From the NCBI GenBank assembly GCA_030035585.1, contig CM057465.1, forward strand, positions 4,873,501-4,937,500: a stretch of DNA of 64,000 nt. Direction: 5' to 3'. Positions 55,699 through 64,000 of the stretch are shown here, in pieces. Below the pieces are notes generated by a model, which saw only the letters and a program-made list of their open reading frames with translations, was not told where the DNA came from and searched no databases. The first letter of the stretch is position 1, and each line of letters begins with the position of its first letter. Source of the DNA: Dugong dugon (taxonomy: Eukaryota > Chordata > Mammalia > Sirenia > Dugongidae). The translations under genes were made by a program, and so were the position numbers.

Positions 55699-56071
55699 GT
55701 CTGCTCACTCTGGCTATGCAACTGATAAGAGCATCACTCTTACTTAGTAACCTGGTGAAGAACCAGACGGTATCCAGTAGAAAACCAGCACCGTGAGTTT
55801 AAAGAGCCTGCAATGGCCACCATCTAGGAGTGACTAAGTCCAGGTGTTACTCATAGCTATGCTACTTCTCCTCCTTAAACATATGGGGCGTACCCCAGCT
55901 GGGCTCACAAAGACTCACTAAGACACCAAGCCCTGAAGTGTGGAGACAGTAGCTGAGATAATCTTGGACTTTATCTCGTAGAGAAAATTTTACTTTGTCC
56001 TAACGGACACTTGTTGGACCAGTAAAAACCCTCTTGATTCTTATTCCATTAACTAAACAAAAGGGGGTAGA
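55699..56071 (+). other. ERVK-like 3' internal remnant and polypurine tract
   Basis: The stretch 55,711-55,850 is related to 32,086-32,240 in the other retrocopy. A polypurine tract 'aaacaaaagggggtaga' (56,055-56,071) abuts the 3' LTR correctly. No env frame was recognised. Confidence 0.7.
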
Positions 56072-56458
56072 TGTGGGGATATATGCCATTTAAACATGGC
56101 TGCACTACTGACAACTGCAGCCCACAGGCCTCTATGCTGTATACGAACGACATGTTGGAGACTTGTCAGTGATGAGAAAGAGATTAGGCACGACTTGTTT
56201 TCCCAAACCTACTGTCCTGTTACTGATTGGCTTGTTTACCTGAATTCCTTCTCCCTTGCCCGAAACTTACTGTTACTCACCCAAAGCCCATTGTTCTGTT
56301 ATTTGCTTTACTGCTTGCTATACTGACTATAAAATAAACTCCTGGGACTGAAGCCAGGGTTCGACTCCTCAGAGTGACCCTCCTGACCCCACTTCTCTGT
56401 AAGAGTTGTGGCATTGGTTATTGTCTCCACCGCCCCGACAACCGTCGCCGTTACGACA
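56072..56458 (+). repeat. 3' LTR of the ERVK-like provirus
   Basis: 387 bp from TGTGGGG to GACA, with a TATA/poly(A) region 'gactataaaataaactcctg' (AATAAA at 56,333-56,338). It is followed by TTCCAG, the 6-bp TSD partner. Confidence 0.93.
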
Positions 56459-56651
56459 TTCCAGGATTGGTACAAAGCTTCTTAATGACTGTTAGCTTCT
56501 TAGTTGGTAATGTGATTTAAGTTAATCACCTGGAACTTGGACTATGACTCACAATATTTGAATCTTGATATCTGTTAACTGTTGTTGAATATATCTAACA
56601 TTTTAGAAAATAAAACTCAATACTGACTGAGAAAAAAAAGAAAGAAAGAAG
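56459..56651 (+). other. Apparent host 3' UTR end with AATAAA and A-tail
   Basis: About 170 bp of AT-rich sequence ends 'tttagaaaataaaactcaat' and an A/AAG-rich tail. It does not resemble the LTR. It reads like the last part of a cellular 3' UTR. I do not recognise the gene. Confidence 0.5.
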
Positions 56652-56751
56652 GAAACACTCTTCCAGCTTCATCTGGGAAGTTTACAGGATGTGTACTTCA
56701 AGTGTGCACCAGATAGCATTTGTGACTGCCAGTTCCCTTACAAAACATACT

Positions 56752-57222
56752 CTAGTTATAGCGGCCCACATGTCCAGGCCAGGCTGCGGACAGCACACAT
56801 CCCACTGGCTCTAGTTACAGCAGTCCACATATCCAGGCTGGACCACAGAGAGCACACACCCCTCTGGCTCTAGTTACAGCATTCCACACGTCCAGGCCGG
56901 GCCATGGAGAGCACACACCCTGCTGGCTCTAGTTACAGCAGTCCACGTGTGCAGGCTGGGCCACAGAGAGCACACACCCTGCTGGCTCTAGTTACGGCAG
57001 TCCACGTGTCCAGGCTGGGCCACAGAGAGCACACGCCCTGCTGGCTCTACTTACAGCAGTCCACGTGTCCAGGCCAGGCCAGGCCACAGAGAGCACACAC
57101 CCCACTGGCTCTAGTTACAGCAGTCCATGTGTCCAGGCCAGTCCACAGAGAGCATACACCCCACTGGCTCTGGTTACAGTGGTCTACGTATCCAGGCTGG
57201 GCCACAGAGAGCAGTGTCCAGG
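56752..57222. repeat. Minisatellite, 59-bp unit, about 8 copies
   Basis: 'ctagttacagcagtccac' recurs at 56,811, 56,870, 56,929, 56,988, 57,047, 57,111 and 57,170, with a first diverged copy at about 56,752. One unit is 64 bp because of an 'aggcc' duplication. Units contain 'ggccacagagagcacacacc'. Confidence 0.96.
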
Positions 57223-57224
57223 CT

Positions 57225-57400
57225 GTGCCTCATGAACATAACTGCCTCTAATCCTACCTCATTAACATCATAGGGTTAGGATTTACAGCACACAGGATAA
57301 TCACATCAGATGACAAAATGGTGGACAATCACACAATACTGGGAATCATGGCCTAGCCAACGACACACATTTTTGGGGGACACAATTCAATCCATGACAA
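57225..57400 (-). mobile_element. MaLR-like LTR 5' fragment
   Basis: 'cctcatgaacataactgcct' to 'acaattcaatccatgaca' is the reverse complement of the first 170 bp of the LTR at 61,389 and 63,206. The remainder is replaced by, or lost next to, the 59-bp minisatellite. Confidence 0.9.
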
Positions 57401-57835
57401 GGACCAGGGAAGTGACAGTCCTGGCCCAGGCTAAAGGAAGAGGGGTTTAATGTGAGGCTGCCATGTGAACGTGTGTACTACCTACCCACCTGGTAATTCT
57501 TTCAAAGGGACAAAGTCAAACTAGAGAGGGAGGACTAGTATGCCCTCGCTAAAAGAAATGTCACACGTCCATTGACTGGTGGTGCTGCGTGGCTCTCAGC
57601 ATGGAGCTGTGCAGACACTGCAGTGCCCAAGAAAGACACGGTCCTTGCTCCCTGAGCTAACATTCTGGGGAAACAGGAGATGCACAAGGGGTCAGGTGGG
57701 GATCAGGGCTGTGAGGCCGGGTGGGAGACACCACTGTCCCACACAGCATGCTCAGAAGACCTCGTGATGAGGGGACAGCTGAGCAGAGACCTGGGGGAGA
57801 GAGGGCGACGGTGGCACAGGAATCCAGGGCAGAGC
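57401..57835. other. Non-coding sequence, nothing recognised
   Basis: No domain or repeat. Confidence 0.4.
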
Positions 57836-58005
57836 GGACAGCACAGGCAGGGGGGACAGCACGGGCGGAGAACAGCACGGACCAGGGGGACAGCACAGGC
57901 GGGGGGACAGCACAGACAAGGGGGGCAGCACGGGCGGGGGGGACAACACAGACCAGGGGGACAGCACAGGCTGGGGGGATAGCACAGGTGGGGGACAGCA
58001 GGGGC
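57836..58005. repeat. Purine-rich tandem repeat, about 18-20-bp unit
   Basis: Variants of 'gggggacagcacaggc' recur about nine times. The plus strand is almost free of T. On the minus strand it produces Cys/Pro/Val-rich frames of 134-189 codons that are artefacts. Confidence 0.92.
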
Positions 58006-59430
58006 AGAGGCCCTGAGGCAGGACAAGTTGATGAAAACACAGAAGTGGGTGGCTGGACCAAAACGTGGGGGAGGGGGAGAGCAGGCCTGGAGGAGACGGA
58101 GCCTGGCTTTCCCTCTGGGTGACATGGGAGCCAGTGGCGGTGAGAAGGGAGTGCTGGCCTTGGACCTGCCTTCCAAGGCTCCCCGTGATGGTTTTGGGCC
58201 AGGGCACTCAGGGAAGCCGGCGACAGTGTTGGTGCTGAGAAGGGGCAGGTCCTGGAGACAGGGAGCCAGCAAGCTCTGATGACAGGGAGAGGCGGGGGAG
58301 AAGGATGATGCCAGAGAGGCCTGCGAGCCTGTGGGGAGGGTGCGGCTCTGGGCAGATGAGGAGGGTGCAGGAGGGCGGCTTCAGGAGAGGAAATGGACTC
58401 AGTGACTGCACAGAACCTAGAAGCCAGCTCTGAAAACGGTCAGGCTTTTTGTGAAAAGTGCACGCCCCTACCTACGTTTGTGAAGCACGCTGCTTCACAG
58501 GTGTCCCTCTCAGACGATCAGCACAGACTCGATGGGGAACAGGAGAATCTGCAAAGGGGAAACACCCAGGGTAAACGGGTAAGGGGACTGAAGAATGTGA
58601 AGAAACCTGGGCCAGGGCACCCAGCCGGTGCCACCTTCCAGATAAGCAACTGCGGTCCACGGGAGGGTAGTGACCAGCTTGCGGCCACACACATGTCAGA
58701 GTAAAGCTGGGAGCAGGACCAGGACCCCCGACTGCTGGCACAGGCCTGGACCCCCATCACACCTCCCCATCCGCTTAGACAGTCAGAATTAGCAGCTGCA
58801 CCGCTCCCCTTGCACGGGGGGACTGAGCCACTCCGCACCCAGACGAACGAGGCCACGTGTGGAAAGGGGGCACAAAGCGCAGCCCACTGTTACCTGATGC
58901 GCTCAGCCCCTCACCGGGCACACCTGCTCCATGCCAGGCCCCAGCACTGTGGGGGGACAACGATGGTCAGGCAGCCAGCTCCGCGTCCCCAGCTGCTGGT
59001 GAACACACACACCCTTCCCTAATGAGACTCCAGAGAAAGATGAGTTAGCCAGTGCTGCCACCTCGTCCCTCTGACAATTCAATCTCTTCACAAGGCCAGT
59101 TCCTCGGATGTTGTTTAGCCCTCACTGTCGAGTGTCTGTGCTTGCTTCATCTACAACACTTTTTCTCAAGCCACAGAACTGGGACAGAACGAGGCCTTCA
59201 AAGCCACCCTGCCCGTAACTCCTGACTGTGGGACAGTCACTCTATCACCCCGTCTCTCACACTCTAAATACACCCCAAACTGGCTCCTGGCGCCCGCAAT
59301 GTCCTCAGTGCTGATCTAAGGAAGCACTGACTCTAACGTAGCCGGCACCGGCAGCCTTCACCCAAAGAAACAAACGCTGTCTACACCCCTGAGGAGAAAC
59401 AGGATGTGAATGGGCCCAACCGAGCCCAAA
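58006..59430. other. GC-rich non-coding sequence
   Basis: No transposon recognised. The open frames are opposed on both strands and have no domain. Confidence 0.4.
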
Positions 59431-59600
59431 ACACCAAAACCCAAACTCGTCACCGTCAAGTCAGTTCTCACTCACAGCGACCCTACAACACAGAGTAGAA
59501 CTGCCCCATAAGGTTTTCAAGGAGCAGCTGGTGGATTTGAACTGCTGACCTTTTGGTTAGCAGCCAAACTCTTAACCGCTGCGCCACCAGGGTTCCCCAA
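59431..59600 (-). mobile_element. AfroSINE
   Basis: Reverse complement: 'accgtcaagtcagttctcac', 'agagtagaactgccccataa', 'ggatttgaactgctgacctt' and 'cttaaccgctgcgccaccag'. Confidence 0.95.
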
Positions 59601-60460
59601 CGGAGTCTGGGGTCAAGAAACTCAGCCAGGGGTGGGGCATGGGGGTGGCACTTCGGGAAGCAGGCACGGAGGCCGGGGGGCCGAGCATGGAAGGCATAAA
59701 GGGCGTCGCAGGAGAAGCGCGGAACACTGAGAGCTCATTTTTCCCTCCCTGAGGCCTGGGAGCACAGCCTGGCCACTGGGACAGCCCTCCTTGTGAACAC
59801 CCTTCCCAACAGACTCCAGAAGAGGGGTAGAGAGTGCTTTCACCCTGTCCCTCGGACACCTCAATTCTCTTCCGGAACTGCCTTTACCTAGCAGTAAACA
59901 AGCGGAACATGCACAGGAACACAAACAGGCACCTCCGTGCACGGGCACGCGCGCACAAACACACACAGACGTGCACGTGTGCACATACAAGCCCTACAGG
60001 ACACAGCCAGATGTGGCTTGCTAGTCTACTGCGAGAAAGGCTGCAAAGCCAGCACTGGCCACCAGAGGGCACACTGAGCGCCGCTGGCCGCTGGCCACAC
60101 CTCTACCCACAGACTGTGACGAGGGCCTCCTGGCCCCGCCACCTTCTGAACCTTCCCACCCAGGCTCTCCTCACAAGGCCCAGGCCAGAAGGGACCTCTC
60201 CTCACTCAGGCCACAAGGAGCACCCAGAATGCTGGCCGTTCACATTAACCCGCCAACGACTGTGACTCAGAGGCCGTGAGCAGGGGACCAAGAGTCGCGG
60301 GGACCCAGGTCCCCGCCCACGGTGCCCTCACTGGCTGTAGGGCACCCCCTTTATGTAATGTAGATTCAACCTCCTCAGCTGTGACACAGGGGTAAGGTCA
60401 TCAGCCTGCAGCACATAGGTTTGTGGGATTTTCTTGGGTGGGGTGTAAATAAAATTGTGT
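59601..60460. other. Non-coding sequence with CA-rich patch
   Basis: A CA/CG-rich patch lies at 59,937-59,985. Otherwise nothing recognised. Confidence 0.4.
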
Positions 60461-60462
60461 GT

Positions 60463-60723
60463 GACTGAGAGAGAGAGAGAGAGAGAGAGAGAGTGTGAGT
60501 GTGTGTGTGTGAATGTGTGAGTGTGAGTGTGAGTGTGTGAATGTGTGTGTGTGTGAATGTGAGTGTGTGTGTGTGAATGTGAGTGTGTGTGTGTGTGTGT
60601 GTGTGGATGTGTGTGTGTAAATGTGAGTGTGTGTGTGTGGATGTGAGTGTGTGTGAATGTGAGTGTGTGTGTGTGTGTATGTGAATGTGTGAGTGTGTGT
60701 GTGTGTGTGAGTGTGCAAATGTG

Positions 60724-60790
<67 letters not shown>
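60463..60790. repeat. Compound microsatellite (GA)n and interrupted (GT)n
   Basis: (GA) runs at 60,467-60,494, followed by about 300 bp of GT with regular 'gaatgtgagtgtg' interruptions, and a pure (GT) block at about 60,732-60,790. Opposite-strand frames made of Thr-His repeats (139-171 codons) are artefacts. Confidence 0.98.
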
Positions 60791-60792
<2 letters not shown>

Positions 60793-60801
60793 CACAGCAC
60801 C

Positions 60802-61022
60802 CAGCACGGAGTAAACCCACTGCTGTCGAGTCGATCCTGACTCATAGTGACCCTACAAGACAGAGCAGAACTGCCCCAAAGGGTTTCCAAGGCTGTAATC
60901 TTTTTGGAAGCAGACTGTCACATCTTTGTCCTGAGGAGCAGCTGGTGGGTTCCAACCACCCACCTTTCAGTTAGCAGCTGAGCGCTTAACCACTGCGCCC
61001 CAGGGCTCCTTCAGCACAGAGT
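60802..61022 (-). mobile_element. AfroSINE, long variant, with 11-bp TSD
   Basis: CAGCACGGAGT (60,802-60,812) and CAGCACAGAGT (61,012-61,022) flank the element (10 of 11). Body: 'actgctgtcgagtcgatcct', 'agagcagaactgccccaaag', 'gcagctggtgggttccaacc', 'cgcttaaccactgcgcccca'. Confidence 0.96.
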
Positions 61023-61388
61023 GAAGACCCCAAAATGGCAGCAACTGTGCAGTGACTGGTATATACGCCTTCTCTGGCTCTCTGTTCCATCAGCACATGG
61101 TGTTGCCTCCCCGGGGACATCCACATTCCTTGAGCATGTTCTGGTTTCTCAGCCCATAGGCTGTAGCCCTATGCTTTCTCCGTCTCCCCAACCTGCCCAT
61201 CTCCACATCCAGCTGGCCCCTGACCCACCTGGACTGCCTAGCATCGCCTTGAAACTGATCCCCCACCCACTCCAGCCCAGGCCCTCGGCTCCAACCCTCT
61301 GGTCTACCATCCTGACTTCTCCCCTGGCCTCCTGCCCACCCGCTGCCTCACTCCAGTCCCCAGGGGCTGCCCAAGGAGTTATCTCAGC
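61023..61388. other. Non-coding sequence, nothing recognised
   Basis: C-rich plus strand; a 126-codon frame has no domain. Confidence 0.4.
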
Positions 61389-61936
61389 TGTCATGGGTTG
61401 AACTGTGTCCCCAGAATTGTGTGTCACATTGGCTAGGCCATGATTCCCAGTATTGTGTGACTGTCCACCATTTTGTGATCTCATGTGATTTTCCTGTGGG
61501 TTGTAAATCCTACATCTATGACGTTAACGAGGCAGGACTAGAGGCAGTTATGTCAATGAGGCAGGACTAGAGGCAGTTATGTCAATGAGGCAGTACTCAA
61601 TCCTCAAGAGTAGGCGTGTCTTGAGTCGATCTCCTTTGAGACACAAAAGAGAGAAGCAAGGAGAGACCCAGAGGGACCTCATTATCACCAAGTAAGAAGA
61701 GCCAGCAGCACATGCATCCTTTGGACTCGAGGTCCCTGTGCTGAGAGCTCCTAGGACAGGGGAAAATTGATGACAAGGACCTTCCCTCAGAGCCAACAGA
61801 GAGAGAAAGCCTTCCCCTGGAGCTGGCGCCCTGAATTCAGACTTCTAGCCTCCTAAACTGTGAGAGAATAAACTTCTGTCTGTTAAAGCCGTCCACTGCG
61901 GTATTTCTGTTATAGCAGCACTAGATAACTAAGACA
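61389..61936 (+). repeat. 5' LTR of the MaLR element, with 29-bp duplication
   Basis: 'tgtcatgggttgaactgtgt' to 'aactaagaca'. A 29-bp unit starting 'gaggcaggactagaggcag' is present twice (61,529-61,557 and 61,558-61,586) but only once in the 3' LTR, which explains most of the 26-bp length difference. The polyadenylation region 'gtgagagaataaacttctgt' is intact. Confidence 0.92.
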
Positions 61937-63205
61937 GAATTTGGTACCAAGAGAGTGGGGTGCTGTTCTAACAGATACCTGCAATGCAGAAGCAGTTTTG
62001 GAACTGTGATTGGATAGCAGCTGGAAGAGTTTTAAAGTGCCTAGTAGTAAAAGCCCAGACTGCCTTGAAGAGACTGTTGGTGGAATTACAAACGTCAAAG
62101 ACAATTCTGGTGAGGACTCAGAAGGAAGCGAGGAGAGCAGTAACACCAGAGATAGCGCAGATGGTGAGAAGCAGCAGCAGAATCAGACCAGTGCAAGACA
62201 GCGCTGGAGCCAACCCACAGAGTGAGAGAGCCAAGTGTCTGCGCAGGAGGCTTCCTGGACAAGTGAGGTGCCTCCAGGCACTTACTCGTGGAGCTAGACT
62301 TGCCGACCCATGGAGCAAGAGAGCTGAGTATCTTCTGGCCGAAATTTACTGGCGGAGTACGGTGCCTCCAGGCAATTAACAGTAGAGCTAAAGAGCTTTG
62401 GAACACTTGCCCCAGCAGGGCAGATGCTGGTGGCGAGGCCCAAGGGGCCAATAGGCCAAGGAACTAGGAAGCAGAAGCTGAGAGACAAGGAACACAGGGA
62501 GCAGAGCTGCCTCACTCTCATAGGGTAGGGCCACGACCTCTAGGGTTTCAAAAGGTGGAACTGCAGCCTCTTAAGTTTCAAGGAGTCAGATCTTCACCAC
62601 CTCAATTCTGGAATGTGGGGCTGCCTTTCACGAGTGCTAGCAGGATGAGGCCAGATCTGCTGCCCAAACCTGAGGGGGTGGGGCTGCCATGCCCAAGGGA
62701 TAGAAGACTGGGGCCTGCCAGGGCCGAGGGGGCAGGGTCACCACTGAGTTGGACTAGGAGAATAGAGCCGCCCAAATTTGAGGGAGCGGAGTTGCTGTCC
62801 CAGTGGGCCTGGAAGGCGGAACTGAAGCCCATGGCCGAGGGACCTCCACCCAGAATCTAGACAGTGTGGCCAACACCCAGAGTCTGGAGGGCAGGACCAT
62901 TGCCTAAATGGTCTCAGAGAACAGAGGATTATTTTCAAGCCTTGACGGCTAATGTAATGTGTTCTGCGGACTTGCGTGGTGCCTGTTATCCCTTCTTTCC
63001 CTCCAGTTTCTCCCGTTTGTGATGGAAACGTCTACCTTGTGCCTGTTCCACCACTGTGCTTTGGAAACAGATAACTTGTATTCTAGACTTCACACATGAA
63101 GAGGAATTTTTGGATTTTGGACTTAAGACTTTTACTATGATATGGCAGGGTAAATGTGTTTTACATGTGGCAAGGATATAAATTTTGGGGGGCCAAAGGG
63201 TGAAA

Positions 63206-63727
63206 TGTCATGGATTGAATTGTGTTCCCCAAAAATGTGTGTCATCTTGGCTAGGCCATGATTCCCAGTATTGTGTGACTGTCCACCATTTTGTCATCTG
63301 ATGTGATTTTCCTAAGTGCAGTAAATCCTGCCTCTATGATGTTAATGAGGCAGGATTAGAGGCAGTTATGTTAATGAGGCAGTACTCAATCTACAAGATT
63401 AGATAGCGTCTCAAGTCAATCTCTTTTGAGACATAAAAGAGAGAAGCCAGCAGAGAGACAGATGGGACCTCATTACCACGAAGCAAGAAGAGCCAGGAGT
63501 GCGCGTCCTTTGGACCCAGGTTTCCTGCACTGAGAAGCTCCTAGTCCAGGGGAAGATTGATAACAAGAACCTTCCCTCAGAGCCAAGAGAGAGAGAAAGC
63601 TTTCCCCTGGAGCTGGTACCCTGAATTCAGACTTCTAGCCTCCTAAACTGTGAGAGAATAAACTTCTGTCTGTTAAAGCCATTCACTGGTGGTATTTCTG
63701 TTACAGCAGCAGAAGATAACTAGGCTA
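63206..63727 (+). repeat. 3' LTR of the MaLR element
   Basis: 'tgtcatggattgaattgtgt' to 'aactaggcta'. It matches the 5' LTR throughout, with scattered substitutions, and keeps a single copy of the 29-bp unit. Confidence 0.92.
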
Positions 63728-63732
63728 CCAGC

Positions 63733-64000
63733 CAGAGGCCACTGCTCAGCAGTCTTCAGCAGCTCTTCCCTCTCCAGAACAGCAGCCACTATCCACGGCT
63801 CTGGGCCAAGCTTCGCTCCCATTTCAAACCTGTCCAGAGTCAGCAGCTGCACCTCACAGGAAGGCCGAGATCCTTCTCCTGGTCCTCTAGGCCCCTGACC
63901 TGGTCCCTTCCTGCCCCACCATCCTCCCCTCCCTCACTCTTGCTCCCTCACCACCCCAGCCTCACAGCTGCTTTCAGCCCCTCAAGCACATGAATCTCTA
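63733..64000. other. Non-coding sequence to the window end
   Basis: C/T-rich sequence with no recognised repeat or exon. Confidence 0.4.

Larger units (their letters stand above)
53953..56665 (+). mobile_element. Retrocopy of a read-through transcript that carries an ERVK-like provirus
   Basis: Flanks GAAACCCTCTTCCA (53,953-53,966) and GAAACACTCTTCCA (56,652-56,665) match at 13 of 14 bases. The block ends with AATAAA (56,609-56,614) and, about 18 bp later, an A-rich tail (56,632-56,650). This is the signature of L1-mediated retroposition of a polyadenylated RNA. Inside, a second, 6-bp duplication TTCCAG (54,002-54,007 and 56,459-56,464) frames the retroviral part, as expected for betaretrovirus integration. 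So a provirus seems to have integrated in a transcribed host sequence, and the transcript through both LTRs was then copied here. Host origin of the outer pieces is inference. Confidence 0.75.
61384..63732 (+). mobile_element. Complete two-LTR MaLR element
   Basis: 5' LTR 61,389-61,936 (548 bp) and 3' LTR 63,206-63,727 (522 bp) enclose 1.27 kb. Directly after the 5' LTR comes 'aatttggtaccaagag', the leucine-tRNA-type primer site typical of MaLR/ERVL elements. A purine tract 'ggggggccaaaggg' (63,187-63,200) precedes the 3' LTR by a few bases. Flanks TCAGC (61,384-61,388) and CCAGC (63,728-63,732) match at four of five. The internal part has no gag or pol frame, as usual for MaLR, which depends on ERVL proteins supplied in trans. 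Confidence 0.9.

Noticed and set aside
56072..56458. Retroposed ERV RNA starting at R and ending at the LTR poly(A) site
   Set aside because: The block includes U3 sequence of the 5' LTR, a full 3' LTR and 170 bp beyond it, so the simple model does not fit; a read-through transcript fits better.
57703..58272. 189-codon Cys/Pro-rich minus-strand frame
   Set aside because: Produced by the purine-rich 18-20-bp tandem repeat.
60328..60890. Three minus-strand open frames of 139-171 codons rich in Thr-His
   Set aside because: They are direct translations of the GT/GA microsatellite in three frames; no gene is implied.

Overview
This is a mammalian nuclear, non-coding stretch from an afrotherian, most probably a paenungulate and best matching an elephant. 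The main evidence is about 17 copies of the tRNA-derived AfroSINE (A-box-like start near 'tggcgcagtggttaag', B-box-like 'ggttcgaatcc', tail 'gagtcggaatcgactcgac'). It is supported by about ten RTE (BovB-type) LINE pieces ending in (aacaac)n and by L1 3' ends of elephant type. Genus cannot be settled by eye. I recognise no intact host gene and no convincing host coding exon; almost all long open frames fall in repeats or in GC-rich sequence.

Layout. 1-13 kb: a 5'-truncated L1 with a perfect target-site duplication (TSD), a MaLR-type solo LTR, SINE/RTE clusters and four minisatellites. 13-26 kb: an MLT1/MST-like LTR, ancient MIRs, SINE pairs, 39-bp and 55-bp minisatellites, an RTE 3' end and two AT-rich repeat-free islands that could be conserved non-coding elements. 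27-33.4 kb: a Tigger (pogo-family) DNA transposon on the minus strand, split first by a 3.9-kb defective class I-like endogenous retrovirus (4-bp TSD) and also by a 0.75-kb poly(A)-tailed retrocopy. 33.8-50 kb: SINEs, L1 3' UTRs, a tRNA-Gly-headed SINE, an RTE 3' part, and a 70-bp higher-order repeat made of GCT-like triplets. 52-57 kb: a MaLR LTR splitting a MIR, then the most unusual object in the window. That object (53,953-56,665) is a defective betaretrovirus-like (ERVK-type) provirus with gag and two LTRs. It is embedded between two bits of apparent host transcript, ends in AATAAA plus an A-tail, and is flanked by a 14-bp near-perfect TSD, as if a read-through mRNA carrying a whole provirus had been retroposed by L1. 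57-64 kb: minisatellites, a 330-bp GA/GT microsatellite and a complete two-LTR MaLR element.

How the parts relate. The sequence is layered: oldest MIR/L2 and Tigger; then L1, MaLR and ERV insertions; then RTE and AfroSINE. AfroSINE and the tRNA-Gly SINE share their 3' tail with the RTE LINE, consistent with RTE supplying the retroposition machinery. The density of GC-rich minisatellites (units of 20 to 77 bp) resembles subtelomeric mammalian DNA, which is inference only.
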